NCBI GenBank assembly: GCA_013390945.1 | Contig: JACAUC010000030.1 | Span: 1 to 33,831 of the forward strand | Direction of reading: 5' to 3' | DNA from: Candidatus Chloroheliaceae bacterium | GTDB lineage: Bacteria; Chloroflexota; Chloroflexia; Chloroheliales; Chloroheliaceae | DNA length: 33,831 bases | Shown here: positions 1-8,100 of the stretch, piece by piece | Layout: each line of letters starts with the position of its first letter | Position numbering within the stretch: the first letter of the stretch is position 1 | Program-made: the position numbers and the translations under genes | Notes under the pieces: model-generated | What the model was told of the DNA's origin: nothing | The model's input: the letters and a program-made list of their open reading frames with translations, nothing else | The model's database searches: none

Positions 1-74
1 GGTTGGACTACCCGAATTGTAAAGCGAAGGTTCCCGATTTTGAACCTTGCCTAAACTTCCACCCTTACCGCTAG

Positions 75-236
75 GAGCTAAAACCTTGTCTCAGATGGTT
101 ATTGAAGACCGTGAGGATCGTCTATAATGCCCTAACACCACCAGAACCTTTAACTTTTGTCAGTTCTGATGGTCAACTCTTAAAAGTAATTCAATCGCAA
201 GGCTTTATCGTAGAAAATCCTGAAAATCATCCTTAA
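75..236 (+). pseudogene. Remnant of a PIN-domain (VapC-like) protein, C-terminal end only
   Basis: An open stretch bounded by an in-frame TAG at 72-74 and a TAA at 234-236 encodes about 53 residues. It ends in LTFVSSDGQLLKVIQSQG followed by FIVENPENHP. This matches the usual last strand-helix-strand of PIN ribonuclease toxins (LTFVSAD..LL...A...GL.V.NP). The N-terminal catalytic acidic residues, a start codon and a ribosome site are missing, so I read it as the decayed tail of a toxin gene. The frame is also open from base 3 to the TAG, so earlier parts may lie outside the window. The assignment rests on motif memory only. Confidence 0.45.
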
Positions 237-370
237 ATGAAAGTTACTACCAATCCTTATGAAGTAGCCTCGCAATATTTCGGGACAACTGGCCTGTTAG
301 CCGAAACTTCTGAGGCTAAAATCTGTCGGCAATGGCATTTTGCCCCGGTTTATTGAGAAGATACAAATTA

Positions 371-398
371 AGCCTGCCCCGGTTAACCGGGGCAGGCT
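371..398 (-). terminator. Perfect palindrome downstream of the 81-aa gene
   Basis: Bases 371-398 form a perfect 28-bp palindrome: arm AGCCTGCCCCGG, centre TTAA, arm CCGGGGCAGGCT. It starts 15 bases past the stop of the minus-strand small gene. The RNA would be a 12-bp GC-rich stem with a four-base loop, followed on the minus strand by an A/T-rich tail with no long U run. It is best read as an intrinsic terminator and could work in both directions. Confidence 0.7.
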
Positions 399-412
399 AT
401 CTGAGCTAAGTC

Positions 413-658
413 TTATTCTGCGCGGTCTATGTTGTGTTGTAGGGTAGTGTCAATGGTGTCGCTAACATCGTCTACGATTGACCGTACCGCCTTAAAAGCT
501 TGGCGTACTGCATCTAGCGCGTAGCGGCGTGAATCGGTAGGTAGCAGAGAAAAAGGTATGGAGACTACCTCTATCTGCAATTTCACTAGTTGCTTCACTA
601 CATTGCCAAGGTTGCCAACCCCAATTGTTCCTGCCTGATCCTTAATTTCGTTTGCCAT
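413..658 (-). CDS. Small amphipathic protein, candidate chlorosome-envelope (CsmM-like) protein
   Basis: An 81-aa protein with no signal peptide and no clear membrane helix. It has a hydrophobic beta-like stretch (residues 24-40, LVKLQIEVVSIPFSLLP), then an amphipathic helix (SRRYALDAVRQAFKAVRSIV) and an acidic tail. The start is well supported: AGGAGGT lies 9 bases before ATG. A TATAAT box (715-720, minus) lies upstream and a strong hairpin (371-398) downstream, so the gene looks monocistronic. Residues 24-39 align conservatively with residues 125-141 of the ferredoxin fusion at 3679-4230. From memory, Chloroflexus chlorosome proteins CsmM/CsmN carry a similar LLP..SR...A.REA pattern. A chlorosome role is therefore inference; a phasin-like or other surface-coating role is equally open. 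Confidence 0.75.
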   Translation of the reverse strand: MANEIKDQAGTIGVGNLGNVVKQLVKLQIEVVSIPFSLLPTDSRRYALDAVRQAFKAVRSIVDDVSDTIDTTLQHNIDRAE

Positions 659-714
659 CAGTTCGTTACCTCCTGTAAACTTTTTCAGCTTTATGACGCA
701 CTGCGTTATGGATA

Positions 715-720
715 ATTATA
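715..720 (-). promoter_or_regulatory. -10 box of the promoter for the 81-aa gene
   Basis: The minus strand reads TATAAT here, about 57 bases upstream of the start codon. The best -35 is TTGCTT, 16 bases further upstream and half embedded in the T-run side of the 734-763 hairpin. The -10 is perfect and the -35 is poor. Confidence 0.55.
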
Positions 721-733
721 CTGCTTTTAAAAA

Positions 734-763
734 AAAAAGCAAGGGGTTTTTGCCTTGCTTTTT
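734..763. terminator. Bidirectional hairpin with A and T flanks
   Basis: GCAAGG (739-744) pairs with CCTTGC (753-758), and the stem extends through A5/T5 on each side; the loop is GGTTTTTG. A T run follows on the plus strand and a ten-T run on the minus strand, so it has intrinsic terminator form in both directions. It lies just upstream of both the 81-aa promoter (minus) and the nadB promoter (plus), and probably insulates these divergent units. Confidence 0.65.
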
Positions 764-848
764 CTAATTATACCCAACTCGGTAATAGTTAGCTAGTTTA
801 GATTGCAACCGTGTCCAAGCTCAACTAAAAATAGATATAAGTGTAAAG

Positions 849-877
849 TTGACAATAAGGCCGGAGTGCGCTACAAT
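849..877 (+). promoter_or_regulatory. Near-consensus sigma70 promoter for nadB
   Basis: TTGACA (849-854), a 17-base spacer and TACAAT (872-877): perfect -35, one mismatch in the -10, ideal spacing. The predicted transcript start is near 884, giving a 5' leader of about 60 bases before nadB. Confidence 0.85.
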
Positions 878-945
878 TAAGTTAATGTCAAAACAACAAT
901 AACCGGACAGGGTTTGATACTCCAAGCCGGAAAGGATAAAAGGCG

Positions 946-2709
946 ATGTTTGATTATAAGGACGAGGTTGAATACGATTATTTGGTTGTTGGTAGTGGTG
1001 TCGCCGGGCTTTTTGCCGCGCTAAAAGCGGCTCGCTCAGCCCCACAGGATAAAACGAAACTGCGCGTCGCGCTGGTGACAAAGGCTAACCTAGAGGAAAG
1101 CAACACCCGTTATGCTCAGGGAGGTATTGCAGCGGCGGTGGCCTCCACCGATTCGCCAGCGGCCCACATAGAGGATACCCTTATTGCCGGGGCCGACTTG
1201 TGCAAGCGAAGTGCCGTAGAAATTTTGTGTGAAGAAGCACCCACTCGCATCGCTGATTTGTTGAGTCTCGGAGTACCTTTCGACCGCGACTATGATAAGA
1301 GCCCCTCCCTAGAACTGGCATTAGGCCGCGAAGGTGCCCACAGTGCCCACCGTATTCTTCACGCTGGTGGCGATGCTACTGGCTTTCACATCGAAGTAAC
1401 GTTATGCCGAGCCGTAAGAACCTGTCCCAATATAGACATTTTTGAAGAGACTTTTGTGGAAACGCTTCTCCTTGACGGTGAGCGGGTAGCTGGAGCTTTG
1501 CTGCGGCGGGCCGATGGTAGCATCGTATCATTATCAGCACTGGTAACGGTGTTGGCTAGTGGGGGAGCGGGTCAACTCTATACCTTTACCACTAACCCCA
1601 CCGTTGCCACTGGCGATGGCATGGCCCTAGCTTATCGGGCTGGAGCAGCTTTAGCAGACTTGGAATTTTATCAATTTCATCCCACTGCCCTAGTACTGCC
1701 GGGCGAGGTAGCAACCTTTCTGGTTTCAGAAGCGGTGCGTGGTGAAGGAGCCATTTTGCGGCGGGTAGAAGCGGATGGTTCTGCTGGAGTAGCCTTTATG
1801 CCCGAATATGACCCCCGTGCTGACCTAGCTTCACGTGATATTGTGGCCCGTGCCATTACTACCGAAATGGCACGAAGTGGCTTGCCCTACGTCTACCTTG
1901 ATGCCACCCATCTTCCTGCGGAAGTGTTGCGAACACGCTTCCCTACCATTGACCAGTTTTGCCTAGAACATGGCCTTGATTTTACGGTGCAACCCCTGCC
2001 TATAGCACCAGCAGCCCATTATATGATGGGCGGGATTGCGACCGATACTTGGGGTGCTACTACCGTACCCGGCCTCTTTGCCTGTGGGGAGACCGCTTGT
2101 ACCGGGGTTCATGGGGCTAATCGGCTGGCCTCCAACTCCTTGTTAGAAGGTTTGGTTTTTGGGCAACGGCTAGTGGAAAGGGTGGAAGAACTAAGGGTCA
2201 GAGCAACCGGAGGTCGCTTTGCTTTGTTGCACTGCCTAGCAGAGCAGGCGGCGATGGCAAAGGTTGAACTTGAGACCGGAAATCTTACGGTTATAGAGGA
2301 AACCTCCGCTAATACCTTTCCCGACTCGGAATTAGAGCTTACTCCGGCTATCGCGCTAACGCTCGCCGCTCTACAAGCTCAGATGTGGCAAGCGGTAGGA
2401 CTGGTACGAGATGCAAAAGGCTTACAGCAAGCGGAAAAGACCCTGACAACATGGTTGGAGGTCGCCGAACATTCCGCACAATTAGCCCGACAACAGCCCG
2501 GAATATCCGAAACGGAACGGCGTTCTATTTTGGAATTGGCAAACCTAGTTTTGTTAGGACGATTAATGTCCCAAGCGGCCCTCCGTCGTGTGGAGAGCCG
2601 GGGAAGTCACTTCCGTCAAGATTTCCCGCATACGCTGGAGAAGTGGCAGCAGTGCCTTATCCTCTCGAAGCCCGTTTTGGCCCTGCTCACCTCCGCTAAT
2701 GGCAGATAA
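946..2709 (+). CDS. nadB: L-aspartate oxidase
   Basis: A cytosolic flavoenzyme that oxidises L-aspartate to iminoaspartate, the first step of de novo NAD synthesis; NadA uses the product. The 587-aa length is slightly above the usual 530-550. The N-terminal FAD dinucleotide fold is clear (VVGSGVAGLFAALKAA, about residues 15-30). The succinate dehydrogenase/fumarate reductase-like core follows: TRYAQGGIAAAV, HRILHAGGDATG, YQFHPTAL and an ARA-type segment (SRDIVARAIT). The C-terminal FAD-site signature is PGLFACGETACTGVHGANRL followed by ASNSLLEGLVFG, and a helical fumarate-reductase C-terminal domain ends the protein. An AAAGG-type ribosome site precedes the ATG. nadA and nadC are not adjacent, so the gene has been separated from the usual cluster. 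It has its own strong promoter at 849-877. Confidence 0.95.
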   Translation: MFDYKDEVEYDYLVVGSGVAGLFAALKAARSAPQDKTKLRVALVTKANLEESNTRYAQGGIAAAVASTDSPAAHIEDTLIAGADLCKRSAVEILCEEAPTRIADLLSLGVPFDRDYDKSPSLELALGREGAHSAHRILHAGGDATGFHIEVTLCRAVRTCPNIDIFEETFVETLLLDGERVAGALLRRADGSIVSLSALVTVLASGGAGQLYTFTTNPTVATGDGMALAYRAGAALADLEFYQFHPTALVLPGEVATFLVSEAVRGEGAILRRVEADGSAGVAFMPEYDPRADLASRDIVARAITTEMARSGLPYVYLDATHLPAEVLRTRFPTIDQFCLEHGLDFTVQPLPIAPAAHYMMGGIATDTWGATTVPGLFACGETACTGVHGANRLASNSLLEGLVFGQRLVERVEELRVRATGGRFALLHCLAEQAAMAKVELETGNLTVIEETSANTFPDSELELTPAIALTLAALQAQMWQAVGLVRDAKGLQQAEKTLTTWLEVAEHSAQLARQQPGISETERRSILELANLVLLGRLMSQAALRRVESRGSHFRQDFPHTLEKWQQCLILSKPVLALLTSANGR

Positions 2710-2795
2710 AGGTTTTTATGCAATAGCGTTTAAGTAAACCCTTTGTCCCAATTGGTTCTGGAGAGCAACCTACTAAGTTCTGGGGCAAAAGTAAA

Positions 2796-2825
2796 TTGGC
2801 AAAGTGATCCTAGCTTTGTTAAAAT
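2796..2825 (+). promoter_or_regulatory. Probable sigma70 promoter for the J-domain gene
   Basis: TTGGCA (2796-2801), an 18-base spacer and TAAAAT (2820-2825), about 80 bases before the start codon. Each box has one mismatch to consensus. No competing promoter is evident in the 195-base gap. Confidence 0.5.
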
Positions 2826-2904
2826 AGGTAGTATAACCTATGAAGCTTAGGTAGTGTTTGTATTTTTTGGCTTGTTAGCTTGAGGAGTTGGGGAAGGGAG
2901 GAAG

Positions 2905-3498
2905 ATGCCGCGCAAGAAGGCACTTATAGATTATTACCGCATATTGCAGATTCATGAGGAGGCCGAAGCCGAAGTGGTTCAGGCCGCTTACCGTACCCTT
3001 TCTAAAAAATATCATCCCGATACCAATAAGGAGGCCCACGCCGAAGAGCGAATGAAGCAACTTAATGAGGCTTATGCTGTTTTGGGGGATGAGCAACTAC
3101 GGGCCGAATATGACCGTCAGCACCACCATAGTGGTAAGGCTGAAGTCGCTATCCCTACCGAACCAAAACCTGCCACTACCCGCAAAAAACCGCCCAAAGA
3201 ATGGGATAAAGACGATGTGTATAATTCTAGCACCCGCGACGAAACGGTCGCTAATTCCCGTGCCAAAAATTATAAGCCAAAATCTTATAGTGCGCTGGGT
3301 CAGGAGATGGAGAAGGTGATCTTAACCTATGGGCCGCAGGATATTTTTTGGTTGGCCCGTTATGTCAGCCAATCTACTCGGACGGGGGTAGTCTCTAAGG
3401 CTGAAGTGCAAGCCGCCATTCGCGCCGATAATGGGCGGGTTTTTAAGGTGGCTTGGACGGACAATGGCAGGTCAGTCTATGATTTGGCTGCCATTTAA
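2905..3498 (+). CDS. J-domain (DnaJ-class) protein with a novel C-terminal domain
   Basis: A 197-aa protein. Residues 8-70 form a typical J domain: DYYRILQI start, the Hsp70-stimulating HPD triad at residues 37-39 in KKYHPDTN, and the helix III/IV ending LGDEQLRAEYDRQH. A charged, low-complexity linker (about 72-120, K/P/T rich) leads to a C-terminal module of about 65 residues (LGQEMEKVILTYGPQDIFWLARYV and beyond) that I do not recognise. There is no G/F region and no CxxCxGxG zinc repeats, so it is a class C J-protein, probably recruiting DnaK to a specific client through its tail. The start has GGGAGG just upstream. It is not HscB, despite the ferredoxin gene next door: the tail does not look like the HscB three-helix domain. 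Confidence 0.85.
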   Translation: MPRKKALIDYYRILQIHEEAEAEVVQAAYRTLSKKYHPDTNKEAHAEERMKQLNEAYAVLGDEQLRAEYDRQHHHSGKAEVAIPTEPKPATTRKKPPKEWDKDDVYNSSTRDETVANSRAKNYKPKSYSALGQEMEKVILTYGPQDIFWLARYVSQSTRTGVVSKAEVQAAIRADNGRVFKVAWTDNGRSVYDLAAI

Positions 3499-3531
3499 CG
3501 CCATTTTTAATTTCGGCGTATGCCATAAGGC

Positions 3532-3550
3532 GGGTTTATGCAATAAACCC
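3532..3550. repeat. Dispersed small palindrome, copy 1
   Basis: GGGTTTATGCAATAAACCC, with 8-bp arms and a GCA centre, followed by CTACC. It belongs to the family also seen at 10790-10808, 33681-33701 and 33752-33772. It lies between the J-domain and ferredoxin genes. Confidence 0.75.
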
Positions 3551-3678
3551 CTACCAAAGCACCAATTGTTATCTTGGCTACTGCCTAAGTGCCAAAAAAT
3601 AGGTTCAATAGAGGTAGTAACTAGAAAGATTTTAAGACATTCAATTAGACAATCAATTTATGGAGGAGAAGAATAAGG

Positions 3679-4230
3679 ATGGCGGTGTATATTATCAACG
3701 GCGAACAGTTTGAAGCTCAAGAGGGCGAAAGCATTATGGAGGTGGGTCGTCGTAACGGCGCACACCAAGGTTTTATCTGTAGTGGTCGCGGCTTTTGTAC
3801 CTATTGCGAGTGTAAAGTAGTGGAGGGAGCGGAATACTTGAATCCCGTTACTGGCACGGAAAAAGCCCGCTTATCACCCGAACGTTTGGAAAGTGGGTCA
3901 CGTTTGGCTTGTCGGTCCGCTATAACGGGTCCAAATGGTACGGTCAGCGTGGTTACACGGGCTGAGAAAATTAAGCGACAGTTTGTGGGAATCTTCACGG
4001 CACCCACGTTAGAGCGGAAAAATAATAACCTTCTGGATCTTGCTTCAAGTATTGTGCAGGTCTCAGTAGATGGTATAACTATCCTTCCTTTTGTGTTAGG
4101 TGGTATTACTAGTGGCAAGGTTAAACCTAAGACTTTGAATCCTCTTAACGGTTTGGGTAGCCTAGTACGGGACGGTCAGAAGGTGCTTTCTCACCAACTT
4201 GGTCTTGACCATCCGGCTGAGAAAAAGTAA
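3679..4230 (+). CDS. [2Fe-2S] ferredoxin fused to an extra C-terminal domain, candidate chlorosome CsmY-like protein
   Basis: A 183-aa protein. Residues 1-95 are a plant/adrenodoxin-type ferredoxin domain with cluster ligands C34, C40, C43 (C-X5-C-X2-C) and C78 in LACRS; C45 is an extra cysteine. Residues 96-183 are unusual for a ferredoxin: a basic segment (AEKIKRQFVGIF), a hydrophobic stretch (125-141, IVQVSVDGITILPFVLG) and a basic tail. The hydrophobic stretch aligns with the 81-aa protein at 413-658. Fusion of a [2Fe-2S] domain to an envelope-protein domain is known for CsmI/CsmJ/CsmX in green sulfur bacteria and, from memory, CsmY in Chloroflexus. A chlorosome redox role is therefore a reasoned inference, not shown. 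GGAGGAG lies upstream of the ATG. Alternative: an electron carrier tethered to some other assembly. Confidence 0.9.
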   Translation: MAVYIINGEQFEAQEGESIMEVGRRNGAHQGFICSGRGFCTYCECKVVEGAEYLNPVTGTEKARLSPERLESGSRLACRSAITGPNGTVSVVTRAEKIKRQFVGIFTAPTLERKNNNLLDLASSIVQVSVDGITILPFVLGGITSGKVKPKTLNPLNGLGSLVRDGQKVLSHQLGLDHPAEKK

Positions 4231-4262
4231 TACTGGAATTACTCTTCCGCAAAAGAGAACCC

Positions 4263-4297
4263 AATAAGACCTAGCCGATGCAGTGGCGGGTCTTATT
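4263..4297 (+). terminator. Hairpin after the ferredoxin gene, with an alternative pairing
   Basis: AATAAGACC (4263-4271) pairs with GGTCTTATT (4289-4297). A second possible stem, GGCGGG (4285-4290) with CCCGCC (4320-4325), shares bases with the first, so the two folds exclude each other. Neither is followed by a good U run. Probably 3'-end processing or termination. Confidence 0.4.
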
Positions 4298-4418
4298 ACT
4301 ACAAAGAGACCAAAGTAGTCCCGCCTAAGCAGCCTAAATAAATACTACCTCAATAGATATAATTCACCCTTGAGTTAAAAATCAAAATGCTGACAGAAAA
4401 AAACGGTAGCTGTTTTAT

Positions 4419-4832
4419 TTATTGCCAGTTGCGGCGGCTCTTCGCGACCATCGCACAGGCGTGGTAGATTACCTTAAGGCCCAATTCTTGGGCCTTGCCA
4501 ATGTTTTCGGGTGACTCTGCACCGGGTTGGAACCAAACCACTGCGATACCCAGTCGAGCGGCTTCCTCCAGAAAAGGTAGGGAAAGTTTGGCCGGTATCA
4601 CAAAATCCACTACACTAGGTTTTTCAGGTAGGGCAGAAAGGTTAGGATAACAGGGAATGCCATCAATCTCCTGAGCGCGGGGATTGATCGGATAAACCTT
4701 GTAACCAGCGTTAGTCAGGTTATGCAGGATGATGTTGCCATACTTGTCAGGGTTAGTGCTGGCTCCCACCAATGCCCACACTCTGTTATCTACGGCTTCC
4801 TGTATTATCTCGTCCATCAGTGGTGTCGTCAT
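4419..4832 (-). CDS. CoA-binding domain protein (YccU-like)
   Basis: 137 aa from the chosen start. The whole protein is one CoA_binding_2 Rossmann domain: VWALVGASTNPDKYGN is the nucleotide-binding loop, then YKVYPINPRAQEIDGIPCYP, VDFVIPA and AVVWFQPGAE, ending with CAMVAKSRR. Single-domain members of this family bind CoA or acyl-CoA; their physiological role is not settled. The frame extends 11 codons further upstream (ATG at 4865), but that start has no clear ribosome site. The ATG at 4830-4832 has AAGAGG about 9 bases before it, so I chose it. The gene lies alone on the minus strand, convergent with the ferredoxin gene. Confidence 0.88.
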   Translation of the reverse strand: MTTPLMDEIIQEAVDNRVWALVGASTNPDKYGNIILHNLTNAGYKVYPINPRAQEIDGIPCYPNLSALPEKPSVVDFVIPAKLSLPFLEEAARLGIAVVWFQPGAESPENIGKAQELGLKVIYHACAMVAKSRRNWQ

Positions 4833-5106
4833 TTTTAATAACCTCTTCTTGATATTTAGGGGCAATGCACCCCGCTAAAGCCAATATTCGTTTCAAAATT
4901 TCCCACTCTACAGTTAAGAGTTATTGCAGTTTCAATACATTTGGGTTTATCTTCGTTGCTTTTGTTTAATTTGTTTTATATTAGATAAAATCTAATTTTA
5001 TTCAAAAATTAAGCTATATCCTGATTTTAGCAGGCAAAGTTGAAGAAACTTTGGGGAAACTGTGAAGAAAGCCTAAAGATTCTTTAAATTCAGCTGTGTT
5101 ACCCTC

Positions 5107-8100
5107 CTAATTTTTGTCCCATGCCTCCAGCACCAACCTGCGGGTGCGATATTCGCCGTAGAGTTTGGTCTCTTTTTCTTTTAGCACCCGAAAGGTTTCG
5201 CCGGGGAAATCGGGGCCATAGACCTCGGCGGGATCGAGGATATAGCGTAGCTCATCGCGGGTTAGACCATATAATCCGGCGATTTTTGCATCTAATTCGG
5301 CCCGAATTTGCGCTCGTCGCGCCTCATTCCAGATAAAGGGTGCTTCGATTTCCGATTTTAGATTTTGGATTTTGAGGGGTGCGCCATTGCACTCCAACCA
5401 GCGTAGCCACACCCGTTCTCGGCCTGTCTCGTCTAATTCAGCCCACACATCCACCGCGAACGGTTGCATATCTGAGGCAGTATAGACCAATTCTAACACC
5501 CGTTCGGTGATATAGACCACATCCTCTTTACTGAAAGCAGCAGGTGGTAGGGAGGGAAGTTGCTTTACATAACCAAATGTCAGGTTAACACCACCTATTT
5601 TCTGACGTACTACGTAATCGAAGGGAAAGCTATTAAAAAGTGCCAGAAGGCATAAAATTAGGGAGGAAGTAATCTTTGGATTTATGAATATTAAAGGCAT
5701 TGAATGTCCTACACCAAACTTGGGCAACAAACTAAAAATTGCGGTACGCTCGTCAGTGGAACGGCAGACATTACGAAACCCAAGCAACCATTGTTTCGAC
5801 CAACGTTTGGCTAATTGTTCTTCTACGAGAGTACTTTCCACCCAATAACGTGGGGTAACGGTAGAATTTGGTGCTTGCAATTCTTTGCACGTAAATTCAC
5901 GGCACTCTTGACCATAATAAGTAGCCCAGCGATGCGTAAATTGATGTATAAGCTTAGCTTCGTAAAGAGGAACCAATCCCTCGCTAGGATTATTCTTGAA
6001 AAGATAACTATCCGTAGACATATTAAATAAGCCCTGCATAAATGAAATGCCCCAATCGTTGCGCCCGTTTTTCTCATTAATCAAAACAGGATTGAGACGA
6101 TAAATCTTCTTAGTCAACTCGGCATCAGTGTTGGTGCGGAAAACCGGGCAGGTGCGGGTATTGGGGTTGAGTAGGGCAATTTCTTCAGGGGTAAGGGTGA
6201 ATTTACGCTGTGCGTCGTTAAGTTGCCGGGTATTACTGGCGAAAAACACAAATTTAGTTGGCCCGGTGGTCTTTCCGATAGTCAGCAAACTAAATTTATA
6301 GCTACGATGTACTCCCGCAAAAAGAGCTTCCCTGTTCTCAAAATCATACATACTGGCAAGTGAACGCTGTTCGTTCAAATCTCCAAAAAACGCTTTTGTG
6401 GTATCATCGGTAGCAATTCCCGTTGGCACGATAATTCCGGCGCGGCCTTGCGGATTAACCAAATTGCAGCTATGTTCGGCAAAGAGAGCATAAGTATTCA
6501 TTTTACCTACAGCAGCAAGAGGGAACCGTTTTGAGTTCCGAACATAGCGATTAGTCGCCTCTTGCATATATTGGGCTTTTGCAAACTCTTCCGCCAAGTG
6601 AGGCTTTATTTGGGGAAGCAACTTAATTAGCTTCTCACGGGCTGCTTTATTTTGGGCCTTAGCTATGCCAAGATCACGGCTGGCAAAGAATTGAAGCTCT
6701 TCTAATTGCATACTTTCCCAAGGAGGGTTGCCCAACACCACATCGAAGCCACCGCGCTCAAAGACTTGGGGAAATTCTAGTTCCCAATGGAAAAAGCCAG
6801 TCTCTGCGGCAAGCTGATAGCCCCGGCTCACCAAATCACCACGCCGCTGGAGGGGGTCAAAGATGGCACTGCTAGTAGGAATGGCCCGGTTGGTGATGCT
6901 GGTCAGGGGCGTAAAAAAAGCCGCCGTCCAGAGGTGGAGGGTGGTCAATTCATCCCACCAAACCGTTCCTTGGCTGCGCGAACGGCTAAACTCCTCGGTT
7001 TTGCGCCGTACCTGCGCCATGTTCTTATCGGGCAACGCTTCTACCTGCTTAGCTTGTTCTACTAACGCCTTGTAGCGGGATTCTGGTTCGCCTTCCGCTT
7101 CAAAGTTCAGGCCAGACTGGACATGGCTGGTATCTTGGTACAACTTGCGTTCCTGTTGGTTGCGCTTTTTGAAGGCAGTCGCCACCGCTTTTACATCGCC
7201 CGTCACCGCTTGAAACGCCTCGTCCGGTATCCCGGCTTTGACCAGAGCGCGAGTGGCTCCAATCAGGCTATTGCCCCAACGAATGTGGCTATCCAAAAAG
7301 GAGTGCGGCATCCCGGCGTTATAGCCCTCGATCCAGAGGGCCAGTTTGCACAAATCTACCGCCAACGGGTTCAAGTCCACCCCGTAGATAGAGCGCGAAA
7401 TCACCTCGCGCACCGCCTCCCGAAACTTTTCCGGGCCGGGCTGATCTTCACCCGAACGCACCCGCGCTAATTCCTTGCCCAACCGTCGCGCTGCTGCTAA
7501 CAGGAAGTGACCCGAACCGCAAGCCGGATCACAGACCGTAATCTCCAGAATAGCCTGCTCCTTCGCCGCTTTATCCGTCCCTGCCGCTACCAACCGCTCA
7601 TTTAAAACGGGTTCCAAGGCGCTGACAATCAGTTCATGGACCAGTTCAGGCCGGGTGTAATAGGAGCCAGTGGTCTTGCGCTCCGTCCCTGTTACCAGTG
7701 CAAAGTTCAAAGTGTTGGTGAGATTATCAGTACTCACCACCGGACGGAAATCGAGCAGGCTTTCGTAGACGCTGCCAAGTTCTTCCACATCTAGCGCGGC
7801 ATAGTTGACCCGCTGCCGCATCTTGCTTTGGGGATCGAGATAGACCGAAAGGGCGCGAATGGCTTTGAGCAATGTCTCGTTCAACAACCGCGTCTGTTGT
7901 AAATCGGGGATAGCCTGTGGCCCAAAAAGATCACCATCTAGGGCAGTCAGGCCCAAGACCTCCGCGCCGCCATCATCTTCCAAGAGCCGGAAAGTAGTAT
8001 GCAGACCCAGCCATAAGTCACCGAAGCGGTTTTGACCAGTGCCGCGCTGATCGGCCAAACGGCGCAAGCGGTTAATGCTGTAGTAGTCGCGGTAAATTTT

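Noticed and set aside
237-356. A 39-codon ORF starting right after the PIN-like remnant
   Set aside because: No ribosome site, no recognisable motif, and it lies in a region of gene scraps.
2708-2744. Terminator after nadB (AAAGGTTT with AAACCCTTT)
   Set aside because: The stem needs a bulge and has a long loop; it may be a decayed copy of the GGGTTTATGCAATAAACCC palindrome.
3431-3676. ORF between the J-domain and ferredoxin genes
   Set aside because: It overlaps the J-domain gene in another frame, runs through a dispersed repeat and has no protein-like pattern.
2905-4230. J-protein plus ferredoxin read as HscB-Fdx of an Isc operon
   Set aside because: The J-protein tail does not fit HscB, the ferredoxin has an extra domain, and IscS/IscU/HscA are missing.
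4980-4996. ATTAGAT-AAA-ATCTAAT inverted repeat
   Set aside because: Short arms in an A/T-rich tract; such pairing is expected by chance there.
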